Positions 1 to 9,003 of a stretch of DNA of 23,140 bases are shown here, piece after piece. The stretch spans positions 1 through 23,140 of the IMG/VR virus record IMGVR_UViG_3300032285_002113; one strand, given 5' to 3'. A model generated the notes under the pieces. It made no database searches, was not told the DNA's origin, and saw only the letters and a list, made by a program, of their open reading frames with translations. The first letter of the stretch is position 1. Each line of letters begins with the position of its first letter. A program made the translations under genes and the position numbers. The DNA comes from a virus.

Positions 1-104
1 GTTCCCGTTACGTTTGCAATAGTTCTTTGGCTTGCCTCTGTTGTTGAAACAGCCAAACTAACCCATTCAGACCCTGTCCAAATTTGCGCTGATTTGTATG
101 TCAT
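1..104 (-). CDS. Tail fibre-like protein, N-terminal part (cut by window edge)
   Basis: The first 34 codons of a gene whose remainder lies beyond position 1. ATG at 104-102 overlaps the TGA stop (103-101) of the preceding fibre gene in an ATGA junction, and GGGAG sits just upstream as ribosome site. The translation begins MTYKSAQIWTGSEWVSLAVS; the 'WTG-EWV' pattern is common in the short head-binding or tip segments of phage fibre proteins. Position directly after a tail fibre gene agrees with a fibre or adhesin role. Too little is present to name a family. Confidence 0.6.
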   Translation of the reverse strand, partial: MTYKSAQIWTGSEWVSLAVSTTEASQRTIANVTG

Positions 105-991
105 AACGCTCCCATCAGTATAAGGATTCCGTCAGAAGAACTTTTAATGTTTGTAAGGTTAGTTGCATCTCCAGAAAAAGAACCTGCAGTTACTGCATTG
201 GTAACACTTAAAGAAGACAAAGTTCCTACAGAGGTTAAACTAGATGAAGTAACCCCAGAAGCTAATGTACTTCCAGTTAAGGTTCCAGCGGCGGCAGCTA
301 CCGTAATGCTTCCTGAACCATCAAAAGAAGTTCCGTTTATAGTTACGGCTGATGCAAGTTTTGTAGCTGTAGCAGCATTTCCAACAATGTCAGAAGACCA
401 AGTTACAGCGTAATCGCTATTTGATGACTTTACTAAAGACTGTCCTGTAGTACCCCCAGAAGGAACACCAGATTGAGCTGTTAGTATAGCTACGTTAGAT
501 GTTGAATCAATCCAAATAGTTCCAGTAGGAACAGAAGAGGGTTGTGAAGACGAGTAAACAACAGGTACAACTTGTTGTCCACTTGTATACATATTTCCAG
601 ATGCGTCTATTTTAGAAACAACTGTTCCATCTGAAAGCTGGAAATCAAGCAAGTCAGCAGTTTGGCTTGCTTTTGCTTTTATAATGAGGCTAGTAGTACC
701 TGTAGCAGCAGACTGTATTGTGCTACCACCGTTTATGCTTGTGTGCTCATTATATGCGGTGTACAAACCGTATTCAATGTTTGCAATTCGGTCTTTTAAT
801 GTGTTCCATGAAGATGTTATTTGGTCAAACGAGCCAACCCAACCAGAGCCAGTCCGTATGTAAGTTCCAAGGTTGGCTTCAATTACGTTAACTTCATCTT
901 GAAGACTGTTTACGTGTTCGGCAAGGATGGTATCGGTAAAATCTACTTTTGTAGAAAAAGATTTAACCGTTACTGGATAAGATGCTGTCAC
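101..991 (-). CDS. Tail fibre protein
   Basis: 296 aa, probable virion adhesion protein. The N-terminus (residues 1-80) has alternating hydrophobic helix (LAEHVNSLQDEVNVIEANLG) likely to trimerise. The C-terminal third is made of Ser/Thr/Gly/Ala repeats of the kind seen in long tail fibres: NAATATKLA, TINGTSFDGSGSITV, LTSVGTLSSLSV, SGDATNLTNI. The start is GTG with a good upstream site (AAGGGA, about 8 nt). It lies 66 nt after the spike gene and ends in an ATGA overlap with the next fibre gene. The receptor cannot be inferred. The final segment ends abruptly (GILILMGAL) without an intramolecular chaperone. Confidence 0.8.
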   Translation of the reverse strand: MTASYPVTVKSFSTKVDFTDTILAEHVNSLQDEVNVIEANLGTYIRTGSGWVGSFDQITSSWNTLKDRIANIEYGLYTAYNEHTSINGGSTIQSAATGTTSLIIKAKASQTADLLDFQLSDGTVVSKIDASGNMYTSGQQVVPVVYSSSQPSSVPTGTIWIDSTSNVAILTAQSGVPSGGTTGQSLVKSSNSDYAVTWSSDIVGNAATATKLASAVTINGTSFDGSGSITVAAAAGTLTGSTLASGVTSSSLTSVGTLSSLSVTNAVTAGSFSGDATNLTNIKSSSDGILILMGAL

Positions 992-1057
992 TTGTCTTCC
1001 CTTCTAAACCTATTGGTCTATTTTCGTTGGTTTGCCCCCAATTTACTGCCTTAACTA

Positions 1058-1798
1058 CTACGCGATTTGTGAAACCGTCACTATTGCCCCTGGGACACTT
1101 GGTCCTGGACTAGATGATGAAGATTCTATTTTTATTTGAGTATTATCAGTAGCCCACATTAATCTTGCGTATTGGTTAGCTTTTAAATACACAAAAAAAT
1201 TCCAAGCAGCAACCACGTACGGGCTGTTGTTGTTTACAGACACTTTAGTGTTTGATTGAGGTACTGAAACACCGTTTTTGTCTAACCATACTTGTGCTGT
1301 TATTCCAGCACCTCCTCCAGAACCCCCGTGAAATTGGAGAGAAAATTGAATATTATAAACACCGTCGTAAGCAACTTTTAACTTAGTTTGGTTTACAATA
1401 GAGACTCCACTTGAAAAATCTGTTTTGTTAAAGTTTATTGCAGTTGCGGTATTGGCTGCTGCGCTTTGGGTTGTTTCATCATGAAAAGCCCCATAAGAAA
1501 ACAGTCCAGCTGGAGGGTTAGTTCCTCCACCTTCTCCAGTTCCTGTAGTGGTACTTCCAGTTCCAAATGTTCCCATCCAAATTGGGTATTCAGGGTCTCC
1601 ACCTAAGTAGGCTATGTATACACCTTGACCAATTGCGGGCGGTTTTGCGGTAGCGTTTAAGGGCCAAATCCAATTGGTAATTTCTTTACCTGTTGTTTGT
1701 ACTTGGACCCTTAATCTTCTTAAATTTTTTGGGTCTTTATTGTTTTTAACAACTCCTCGGTAAATTCCGTGTAACCTTTTTATACTACCACCATGCAT
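1058..1798 (-). CDS. Baseplate spike: gp5/gpV-like OB-fold with C-terminal TNF/C1q-like domain
   Basis: 246 aa. Residues about 10-80 look like the OB-fold of T4 gp5 and P2 gpV spikes: GIYRGVVKNNKDP, RLRVQV, then WPLNA, AIGQGVYIAYLGGDPEYPIWMG. A Gly/Thr linker (about 80-98) follows. Residues about 104-246 read as a beta-sandwich of the C1q/TNF type frequent in phage adhesins (YDGVYNIQFSLQF, VWLDKNG, FVYLKANQYARLMW). No lysozyme domain is present, unlike T4 gp5. ATG overlaps the TAA of the baseplate J gene (TAATG). Inferred role: sits on the hub and carries a globular tip domain. The C-terminal fold is judged by eye only. Confidence 0.75.
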   Translation of the reverse strand: MHGGSIKRLHGIYRGVVKNNKDPKNLRRLRVQVQTTGKEITNWIWPLNATAKPPAIGQGVYIAYLGGDPEYPIWMGTFGTGSTTTGTGEGGGTNPPAGLFSYGAFHDETTQSAAANTATAINFNKTDFSSGVSIVNQTKLKVAYDGVYNIQFSLQFHGGSGGGAGITAQVWLDKNGVSVPQSNTKVSVNNNSPYVVAAWNFFVYLKANQYARLMWATDNTQIKIESSSSSPGPSVPGAIVTVSQIA

Positions 1799-3354
1799 TA
1801 CATAGAGCCAATACTTATATTGGTCTCTTGGAAACGGAAAATTTCTCCAGCAGTACCAGTTAACGTTAGTAATCCTGAACCACCTTCTCTATGGAGGGTG
1901 GTAACTTTTGCAACTTTTATTCCAGCAGCTTGGTTTAAAACAAACTCAATATCTTGAGGATAGATGGTGTCTTGAAAAAACACGTTGTTATAACCAAAAT
2001 TAGTTAAAAGGTTACTTTTTAAAGAGTTCTCTACTTCTGCAGTGGTGTATTGGTTAAACTTTGTGTATTGAATTGCAATAACGACATCTACATATGTGGG
2101 CGGTTGTATCGTAACAGATGTTCCAAGTAAAGTTTTGTCTGATAAATAATCTAAGACATCTGTTTCTATTTTAGAAAACTCAATAGTTGGGTCTCCAGCT
2201 TCATCTAATCCTGGAGAAAGTTCAACATTTGCCGAACCACGACTTGGAGCTAAGTAAACAGTTACTGAAGACCACACTGCTGCAGTGGCATTTGCTTTAC
2301 CAACACCTGTTACGCCCAAAGACAAGTCTGCGTAGTCTTGTAGAGTAACGGCTCTATTTCCCGCTCTTAAAGACAAAGGAGCAGACATTCTAATTTGAGC
2401 TAAAGTTTCTGGGTCTGAACCTCCAAGACCGATAACATTGTTTGTAACAGTTAGTGCTCCTTGAAGTGCAACAACTTCTCCTTCGGAAAGTCCTGGAACA
2501 TAATCAATGTTAGTTAAGATATCAGTAGAAACATTTCCAAGAACACCTCCACCAACTCTGTACATTGCTCTGACTTCAGAGTGAAGAGTAGGTATAACTC
2601 CAGAAACACCATCACCAAAATAAACATAAACAACATTGTTTTCGTCTGTGTCTAGTTTAAAGACTAAGTCAGTAGGACCAGCATCAATTAAGTGTTGTAC
2701 TTGTGACCATTTTGAGTAAACATCGCCTTCTTGTATGTAGATTTCTACAGAACCGTCTACTACAGGAGTTTCTCCTAATTCAAAACCCATATTTGGAGTT
2801 CCTGTAGACGTTCCAATTAATTCACCATACTCATTTGTGTTTGATGCAATTAACGTTACAGAACGACCTTCAGTTGCAGTTACTGTTTGAGTTCCTGCAG
2901 TTTCACCAATTTGCTCCAGTATAACTGCATCAACGTCTGTTGAGAAGTAGATTGTATTTACAGTGTCTCCTATAATTACGTCTCCTGAAACTACTGTACC
3001 TGCAGGAAGAGTTATTTCACTTGATGATGTATTGGTAAGAGTCAATGTTGTAAAAGCTGCACGGTACCCCGCAGGAATATACCCGTATGTTTGAGCAATA
3101 TTTAGGACGCTGCTACGTTGTGAAGCAGTTGAAATAAAAGATTCGTTTGCGTTTCTGTCTATGTAGTAAGACATAATGTCGCCCAAATATGCAAATGCTT
3201 CTACTAAAGCAACACCAAAATCTGAAGGGTCAGAAGCAGTCCAGTCTGGTATACGGTCTTGAATTCTGGTTATTAGCTCTGTTCTGAGGGAATAAAAGTC
3301 TTTACTGGTGTAATCAATAGAAACTGGAATATTAGATACAGGTGTTACGCTCAT
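1798..3354 (-). CDS. Baseplate wedge protein, gp6/baseplate J-like
   Basis: 518 aa, the main wedge protein that forms the baseplate ring and triggers sheath contraction. The N-terminus (DYTSKDFYSLRTELITRI; DWTASDPSDFGVALVEAFAY; DIMSYYIDRNANESF) is the conserved signature of gp6/gp47/gpJ-type wedge proteins. The centre contains a beta-rich domain (VYVYFGDGVSGVIP), and GGSDPETLAQIRMSAPLSLR followed by AVTLQDYADL is the typical baseplate J core. Length fits the family. ATGA overlap with the gp25 gene upstream and TAATG overlap with the spike downstream imply coupled translation. Confidence 0.92.
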   Translation of the reverse strand: MSVTPVSNIPVSIDYTSKDFYSLRTELITRIQDRIPDWTASDPSDFGVALVEAFAYLGDIMSYYIDRNANESFISTASQRSSVLNIAQTYGYIPAGYRAAFTTLTLTNTSSSEITLPAGTVVSGDVIIGDTVNTIYFSTDVDAVILEQIGETAGTQTVTATEGRSVTLIASNTNEYGELIGTSTGTPNMGFELGETPVVDGSVEIYIQEGDVYSKWSQVQHLIDAGPTDLVFKLDTDENNVVYVYFGDGVSGVIPTLHSEVRAMYRVGGGVLGNVSTDILTNIDYVPGLSEGEVVALQGALTVTNNVIGLGGSDPETLAQIRMSAPLSLRAGNRAVTLQDYADLSLGVTGVGKANATAAVWSSVTVYLAPSRGSANVELSPGLDEAGDPTIEFSKIETDVLDYLSDKTLLGTSVTIQPPTYVDVVIAIQYTKFNQYTTAEVENSLKSNLLTNFGYNNVFFQDTIYPQDIEFVLNQAAGIKVAKVTTLHREGGSGLLTLTGTAGEIFRFQETNISIGSM

Positions 3355-3752
3355 ACTGTCTCCTCATAAATAGGGTTATTTCCTTGAATAGTAGCAATGC
3401 CAATGTTTGTGCTGATTTGGATGTCATTAGGCAAGGAGTAATTAATTGTGATGTTTATAACGCCTGTAAATGTATCAAATGATGTTGTTACATTTTGGAG
3501 TTTTAAAAGAGCTAATTGTTCATTAAAAGCTTGAACAACTTCACGGTTTATTTCGCTATCCGCGTCTTCCTGTGTGTTAAACACAGTAAACGGAATTCTA
3601 GTTCCGAAAGTAGGGCGCATAACGCGTTCTTTAAGAGCTGTACCTATAACAGAACGAACTCTGTCTGCCCAAATTTTAGATTGGTCAGTGGTGACCGTTA
3701 GTTTTCCATAAGGGTCAATTGAAAAAGGCATTGCTAAAGCTAACTCAGCCAT
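3351..3752 (-). CDS. Baseplate wedge protein, gp25/gpW-like
   Basis: 133 aa. T4 gp25 and P2 gpW relatives join the inner baseplate to the sheath and act as a sheath-polymerisation platform. Seen here: an N-terminal beta segment (MPFSIDPYGKLTVT), the helix IWADRVRSVIGTAL, and the conserved turn ERVMRPTFGTRIP, the counterpart of the family's E-R-P-x-FG motif. A C-terminal beta-sheet is followed by GNNPIYEE. ATG overlaps the TAA of the hub gene (TAATG); an internal Met at residue 8 is an alternative start. It directly precedes baseplate J, the usual order in contractile systems. Confidence 0.9.
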   Translation of the reverse strand: MAELALAMPFSIDPYGKLTVTTDQSKIWADRVRSVIGTALKERVMRPTFGTRIPFTVFNTQEDADSEINREVVQAFNEQLALLKLQNVTTSFDTFTGVINITINYSLPNDIQISTNIGIATIQGNNPIYEETV

Positions 3753-5005
3753 TATCTACCTACCCACTTTCTTGGGTTAACTATGTAACCAGTGTTTGTT
3801 TCAGAAACCATAAGAGTTGTAGAGCTAAGTGTAGTAGAAGTTGGTTTAGATGTGGTTCCTGTTGTTAGTTCTTGTTGTATATTTCTAATAGGAGCCATAC
3901 CTGCTTCTGAAGGACGAACATTGTTGGGTTTATTAGCGTCAGTTCCGTCAATCATTGCTTTAAAATCGACCTCATAACGCCCATCAACAAAAATGTGATG
4001 AGTGGCTTGTTTTACTACCCAAAACCCATCAGTAGTGTCACCAGTACCGCTTATTTCTACGGTTTTCCAAGGAGCAATTCTAGGGTCGCCTTGGGCAGTT
4101 CCTTCAGCGTGTATTGAAAACCTAGATAGGTGAGCTGCACCTTTTGCTATTTCTTTAGCCATATTTAAACTTTCAGTTATAGCTTGGGGCAAAATCTCTG
4201 ACAATAAAGGCGCTTTTACAGTTTTTCTTAAGCCTTTACCAACTTTATCTGCAGAGTTTGTTGTTGAGTATAGCTTTCCAGTTACTGGGTCTACACCTGA
4301 AATTGTCTTATGTTTTCTGTTGTTTGATTCTCTATCCATGTAATCTCCAACAGTTGGGCTAAATACATCTAGTGTTTGAGACATCACTGCTCCCCAAGGA
4401 TTAGTGAATGGGTCATTAAAAGATAGTATGGGAATTACAGTCATAGATTTATTTATCATTTCATCTATTGGATGAAAGTGTAATTCTGTTCCGTGAACGT
4501 GAGCCGCCCACCCTACTCTTGATGCCATTTCTTGTAGTTTTTCCCAGTGGGTATGACCAGCAAGCGATTGTTGAGTAAACCTGAGAACATTTGGGGTTAT
4601 TACTGGTTTTAGTTTAAACTTTTTTGCAAAATCAGTAACAATTTCAGAAAGAGTTTTATTTTTCCAAATTTTTTCTCCGCCTTCTTTTAAGCTAAAAGAA
4701 GCAGACACACAGCGTACAAGCACATGTCGGTCTAAAGATTGTTGATGGGTTGGTGTTGCGTCTAATACGTACCCAAAAAACTCATGAGAAACCTTGTCGT
4801 TTTGCCAAACGATGTGTACAGGTACACCTGTTTTAAAAGACTTTAAAAATCGTGCATTAAATTGGGTGTAATACATCTCTACTACATCCTGTGCTCCTAT
4901 TTCTTGGTGTATCCGTATGTGGTGGGGTTTAGACATAAAACTAGGAAAATCAGGATATTCAACCCTAAACGACGACCCAGTACGGTATTGAAATGCTTTA
5001 CTCAC
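3752..5005 (-). CDS. Baseplate hub protein, gpD/gp27-like
   Basis: 417 aa. Hub proteins of the gpD/gp27/VgrG-N type form the ring to which the spike attaches. Seen: an N-terminal barrel with IRIHQEIGAQDVVEMYYTQF and FFGYVLDATPTHQ; a segment typical of late-control D proteins (KTLSEIVTDFAKKFKL, then HTHWEKLQEMASRVGWAAHV), which is the 'LxxIAxxxGW' stretch of the second domain; and late beta strands GFWVVKQATHHIFVDGRYEVDF. The tail (from about residue 365) is Thr/Ser-rich and probably flexible. It overlaps the 91-aa gene by 8 nt and gp25 by 1 nt, consistent with one baseplate operon. Confidence 0.85.
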   Translation of the reverse strand: MSKAFQYRTGSSFRVEYPDFPSFMSKPHHIRIHQEIGAQDVVEMYYTQFNARFLKSFKTGVPVHIVWQNDKVSHEFFGYVLDATPTHQQSLDRHVLVRCVSASFSLKEGGEKIWKNKTLSEIVTDFAKKFKLKPVITPNVLRFTQQSLAGHTHWEKLQEMASRVGWAAHVHGTELHFHPIDEMINKSMTVIPILSFNDPFTNPWGAVMSQTLDVFSPTVGDYMDRESNNRKHKTISGVDPVTGKLYSTTNSADKVGKGLRKTVKAPLLSEILPQAITESLNMAKEIAKGAAHLSRFSIHAEGTAQGDPRIAPWKTVEISGTGDTTDGFWVVKQATHHIFVDGRYEVDFKAMIDGTDANKPNNVRPSEAGMAPIRNIQQELTTGTTSKPTSTTLSSTTLMVSETNTGYIVNPRKWVGR

Positions 5006-5273
5006 TTGGTATCCTAATTTGAGTTCCAGGCTTTATTTCTAAAGGGTCAAGAATTTCAGGATTAATGTCTAAAATTTGCCACCAAAAACTAGGGTTGCCT
5101 AAATAACGAAGAGAAATTAAATCCCAACGGTCTGTTTCAACCCAATCATAATGAAAAAACTTTACTTTATAAGATGGAAATTGTCTAAACGCAGTTAATT
5201 GATAAGTGTCTGTTCTTGAGTCAGAAACTTTGCTAAGAATTGCGTCATTGTATCTGCTATCTAAAAAAATCAT
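4998..5273 (-). CDS. LysM-like baseplate protein (gp53-like)
   Basis: 91 aa. The C-terminal half (DRWDLISLRYLGNPSFWW, QILDINPEILDPLEIKPG, TQIRIP) follows the LysM plan: an initial structured segment, 'W..I...NP', then 'I.PG..I.IP'. Small LysM proteins at this place adapt the tube-end protein to the wedge or hub (T4 gp53; the LysM part of Afp7-like proteins in contractile injection systems). The gene lies 15 nt after the tube-initiator-like gene and overlaps the hub start by 8 nt. Family identity is firm by motif; the assignment to gp53 rests on position. Confidence 0.75.
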   Translation of the reverse strand: MIFLDSRYNDAILSKVSDSRTDTYQLTAFRQFPSYKVKFFHYDWVETDRWDLISLRYLGNPSFWWQILDINPEILDPLEIKPGTQIRIPSE

Positions 5274-5288
5274 TTAATTTCCTCCATA

Positions 5289-6647
5289 TTAAAGAAGTCC
5301 TTTTTGCATACCTGTTTGGTGAGGTGAGTTTTTTGTTCCACCTTGTACAGAAACCGAAGAACCTGAAAAATTTCCTTCAGGAAGTGTTTTTCCATCATTA
5401 AATCTAGCAACTGTAATAGAGACATTAGACAAAATAGGAACCATTCTGTTATTAAACATAACGTGGTTTACAGAAAGGTCTACTACCCTAACTCTGTAGC
5501 GCATTGCTTGTCCTAAGTGCAACTCAACCATTGTTGGTCTAATCCAACCATGGTCTGCTGTAGGTCCGTTTAATCCAGAAGTAAATTGAGCATTTGGACC
5601 ATTGATAGTTTTAAACAAATATTCCAAATCATACATAGTTCCTTTTCGGTAAATTTCTTTTCTATCTTCTTCTGACACGGGGTTTGGATAAGGGTAATTT
5701 TGGTAAGTTTCCACAGGGTAAAATCCATCGCCAGGTGTAAAGACATTTCCCTTTATAGAACCATCTTCATTTAAGTACTTTGTATCTGCTGTTCTGTTTA
5801 GAAGTAAATCAAAACGTATTGTTGCGCTCATAAGTTGAGCAGAAATAACAGAAAAAGCATCTTGTCCAGCTGCTTCAAAGGTCGGGTCCATAGCAGTTAA
5901 CTGTCCCCAAGCCATACTTACGGTCTGTGGATTGTACAGAAATTTAAATCCGTATAATTGAGGGTCAAAATCACCTTGTTCACTAGATTGTGATTCTGTA
6001 ATTGAGGTTATGTATTTTCTATCCATTTGAATAGTACCTCTACCGCCAGTTACTCCATTCCAAGCTTTTGCAGCATCGTCATATACTCCAGCATCAACTA
6101 GATTTCCATCTAATACATCATTTTGAATGTTGGTTCCAAAATAAGCGTGTTTTACCATTGGTGCGTTGTATTTCCAACCACCTGTTAGGTCTACCTTTCC
6201 ACCACTAGAGTTTGCGGTTGCAACAGACGGTAATGTGTTTTTTTTATTTGCAGAAGTACCTGGGATTGGTTGGTTAAGTTGCGCTTTAATTTTTTTAATT
6301 TTAGCGTTTAAGTCTTCTATTTTTGCAGTGTTAGCATTTATGGTGTTGTTAACTAGTTTTATGGGTGCGTATAACTCGTCTAATATAGCTTGTTCAGAAA
6401 GACTAATACCACCAGGAGCAAAAATCCTGTATTGACTATTATATGCTGAAGTTAAAGCGGCTAATGTTTTTTCTTGAGCTTTTGAATCTGCTTTAAGTTG
6501 TTCTTGCAATGCAATTAGAGAGTCTAACTGGTTGTTTAAATCAGCAATTTTACTTTTTGCGTCTTTCTCTAATCGCGTCAATATACGAGCATTTTTATCT
6601 TTTGCTCTTTGCTTTTCTATTTTTGCTACTTCTGATTGTGCGCTCAT
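5289..6647 (-). CDS. Tail tube initiator/baseplate adaptor with N-terminal coiled coil
   Basis: 452 aa. Residues 1-135 are strongly charged and heptad-like (KDAKSKIADLNNQLDSLIAL, NTAKIEDLNAKIKKIKAQL), so a coiled coil is likely. The remainder (about 165-440) contains YGFKFLYNPQTVSMAWG, recalling the 'F.FNP..i' signature of tube-like adaptor proteins in contractile injection systems, where it is usually fused to LysM. Here the LysM part is a separate downstream gene. The end is Gly/Ser-rich. ATG overlaps the TAA of the tape measure gene (TAATG). Inferred role: joins the tube to the hub. The coiled coil is not part of the usual family and may contact the tape measure. Confidence 0.6.
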   Translation of the reverse strand: MSAQSEVAKIEKQRAKDKNARILTRLEKDAKSKIADLNNQLDSLIALQEQLKADSKAQEKTLAALTSAYNSQYRIFAPGGISLSEQAILDELYAPIKLVNNTINANTAKIEDLNAKIKKIKAQLNQPIPGTSANKKNTLPSVATANSSGGKVDLTGGWKYNAPMVKHAYFGTNIQNDVLDGNLVDAGVYDDAAKAWNGVTGGRGTIQMDRKYITSITESQSSEQGDFDPQLYGFKFLYNPQTVSMAWGQLTAMDPTFEAAGQDAFSVISAQLMSATIRFDLLLNRTADTKYLNEDGSIKGNVFTPGDGFYPVETYQNYPYPNPVSEEDRKEIYRKGTMYDLEYLFKTINGPNAQFTSGLNGPTADHGWIRPTMVELHLGQAMRYRVRVVDLSVNHVMFNNRMVPILSNVSITVARFNDGKTLPEGNFSGSSVSVQGGTKNSPHQTGMQKGLL

Positions 6648-9001
6648 TATGCTTTCCCTATCATTGATATTTCAGCAGAGTTTTTTATTAACGCTTTTAC
6701 TCTATTAGCTACACGAAGCAATTCAGCATCACTGCTGTTTTGTAGAGTTATGGGAATATTAAAAGTATTGTTTACTACAGGGGCTGCTGTTGCTGTAGAA
6801 AGACCAGCTCCTCCGTAACCAGAACTTCCACCACCAATATTAAGTTTCTTTGAAGAGTTTACCCAAGCATCACTCCATTTAGTTCCGCTTTTAGATATGT
6901 CGTATGCAATTTTTGCATTTATTAATGGGTCATACAAACTTTCTGGACCCTTATAGCCTATTGAGCCGTACTCTTTTAAATATTTTGCATTTCGTCTAGT
7001 CCCTAAATCACCAATCATATTAATTTGGAATAGACCCATTGAATAGTCACCCGTAGATGCATTTGGGTTTAAAGCACCTGCACGACCACCAGACTCCGCT
7101 CTTGCAATGTTGTAAGCATTTGTTAATTTAGAACCAGTAAATCCAGCTTGTTTAAGGATAGATACTAAATCCTTATCTGCTGTTGCTGTAAGAGCTGCAG
7201 ATGCGGCTGGTGTTGAACTACTAAGTGTTGATGAGGAGCCAGTTGTTAGCGCACCCCATCCAGTAGGAAGAGGAGTTGCATTTCCTGTTGATAAGTAAGA
7301 CGATGAGCCTACAGAGGCTGGGTCTACAGCATTATTTTTACCATTGCGTACTTCGTAGTGCAGATGTGGACCATTGGCATTTCCAGATTTACCAGATTTA
7401 CCAATTACTTGACCAGATATAACTCGGTCTCCAACCTTTACTGCTTTGCTACTTAAGTGTGCAAATAAGGTTTGTACGCCAGACGGAGTATCGACCAAAA
7501 TAGATGTGCCGTAGTCTGAGTTTAAATCTACTTGTGAAACAACCCCAGACATAGTTGCTTTTACAGGTGTGCCAACTTCCATTTGGTAGTCAACACCAGT
7601 GTGTTTACCTCCACTTGATGCCCAAGTATTACTATCTTGTGCGCCGTATGGGGCAGTAACAGCTCCAGAAATTTTAGCCATTGGCCCACCGCCACCACGG
7701 TTACCAAATTTTGCTCCATATCCAGAAGTTCCACCACCACTGAACAATAAAGCAGAACCAGCAGCGACTCCTACTGGGTTAGCAGTAGCAATTAACCCAG
7801 CTCCAACAACTTTCTTTGCAATGTTTAAGACCCCAGACATGGCAGACTTAGCGCCTTTACCTACGTTGGTTCCCCCAACTCCGCCTAAGTAACCCTTTAG
7901 TTGCATAAGTGGTTCAATCACGTTGGAGAGTGCTCTGTTAAATGCTTCAACAGTATCTGCAGCATTTTCAAAACCTTTTATCATTGCGTTTTCGCCTTTA
8001 GTCATAAGGCTTTCTTGCGAAGCTGCCATACGACCAGCAGAAGTTAATGCAGTATTGGCATTACCCGCTCCTGGAGCAGCTTTTGAAAGGTCTGGATTTC
8101 TCCCAGAAGCAATATCAACCATTGATTGAAAGAGAATCTTTTGTTGTCCTTCGTCAAACCCCATTGTTTTAAGGTTTGCACCTAATGCGCCTCGTTGAAA
8201 AGACTGTCTTACTTGTTCAGCAGTAGCTTTTCCTCCACCCATTAGCTTCATTAACTCTTGTGCAATTTGCCCTGGTGTTTTTTCTTTTCCAGTACGTGGG
8301 TTGTATGTACTAATGCCGTATTGGTACATATTTGCGCCCATAGTGCCTGTTTGGAATCCAGCGATTGACTGAGCTGCTTGAGCGTTGTTCATTCCTAAAT
8401 ACTTGTAAGCACCACCCACTTGCGCTGCTGCTTGTAGATAATTAAAACTACCAGCTGTGTAACCATAAGCAGAGAGAGTAGATGCTACTTGAGCACTAGA
8501 ACCCACACTAGAGATTCCACCACCCATAGCCCTCATGGTGGCTCGCTCTAAACTACCACGGTTTATTCCAGGAGTAGTTAACCCTGCTTGGTAATAACCA
8601 AGAGACCTATTTAAAGTTGCTCCAACATCTGGGGTTGCAGCGTAGCCTCCAGCTGCAAGGGACAACACTCCTTGAGCAATTCCAAAAGAGGCTTGACCCT
8701 TTCCACTCATTGAAAAAGCAGTGAACTTACCTAGAGAACCAGACATACGATTGCCTGTGTTTTCTCCAGTTGCGCTAGGAAGGCCGTTTGCCCCATCTGC
8801 GCCTGTACCAGGACGTGTAGCAGCCTTAGTTAAATTGCGAGTTCCACCTGCTTGGTTAAGAACCCCAGAAAACTTACCTAAAGCTGTTACAGAAACGCCA
8901 TTAACTTTTTCAATAGCCGCATGAAGAGCATTAACTTTTTTGGTTAAGTCATCTACGCCTTTAGACAAGGACTGAACATTAGACACCATCTTGTTAGCCA
9001 T
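6647..9001 (-). CDS. Tail tape measure protein with M23 endopeptidase and SLT lytic transglycosylase domains
   Basis: 784 aa. The N-terminal helical part (residues 8-45, LSKGVDDLTKKVNALHAAIE) and the long Gly/Ala-rich middle with hydrophobic patches (AAGSALLFSGGG) fit tape measure proteins, which set tail length and enter the host envelope. Residues about 448-562 form a peptidase M23 domain with all ligands visible: H467xxxD471, H515 and H546-L-H548, with a GxxVxxG-type beta hairpin (VKVGDRVISGQVIGKSG). Residues about 608-715 are a lysozyme-like SLT domain with ARAESGG (E636 as presumed catalytic Glu) and MGLFQINM. It starts 2 nt after the chaperone-extension stop, with AAAGGA upstream. Two cell-wall hydrolases in one tape measure imply active peptidoglycan penetration. 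Confidence 0.9.
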   Translation of the reverse strand: MANKMVSNVQSLSKGVDDLTKKVNALHAAIEKVNGVSVTALGKFSGVLNQAGGTRNLTKAATRPGTGADGANGLPSATGENTGNRMSGSLGKFTAFSMSGKGQASFGIAQGVLSLAAGGYAATPDVGATLNRSLGYYQAGLTTPGINRGSLERATMRAMGGGISSVGSSAQVASTLSAYGYTAGSFNYLQAAAQVGGAYKYLGMNNAQAAQSIAGFQTGTMGANMYQYGISTYNPRTGKEKTPGQIAQELMKLMGGGKATAEQVRQSFQRGALGANLKTMGFDEGQQKILFQSMVDIASGRNPDLSKAAPGAGNANTALTSAGRMAASQESLMTKGENAMIKGFENAADTVEAFNRALSNVIEPLMQLKGYLGGVGGTNVGKGAKSAMSGVLNIAKKVVGAGLIATANPVGVAAGSALLFSGGGTSGYGAKFGNRGGGGPMAKISGAVTAPYGAQDSNTWASSGGKHTGVDYQMEVGTPVKATMSGVVSQVDLNSDYGTSILVDTPSGVQTLFAHLSSKAVKVGDRVISGQVIGKSGKSGNANGPHLHYEVRNGKNNAVDPASVGSSSYLSTGNATPLPTGWGALTTGSSSTLSSSTPAASAALTATADKDLVSILKQAGFTGSKLTNAYNIARAESGGRAGALNPNASTGDYSMGLFQINMIGDLGTRRNAKYLKEYGSIGYKGPESLYDPLINAKIAYDISKSGTKWSDAWVNSSKKLNIGGGSSGYGGAGLSTATAAPVVNNTFNIPITLQNSSDAELLRVANRVKALIKNSAEISMIGKA

Positions 9002-9003
9002 AC

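Noticed and set aside
147-413. Plus-strand open frames (for example 147-413, 7599-7892, 14736-15056)
   Set aside because: All lie opposite well-supported minus-strand genes, have low-complexity or atypical composition, and lack ribosome sites; they are shadows.
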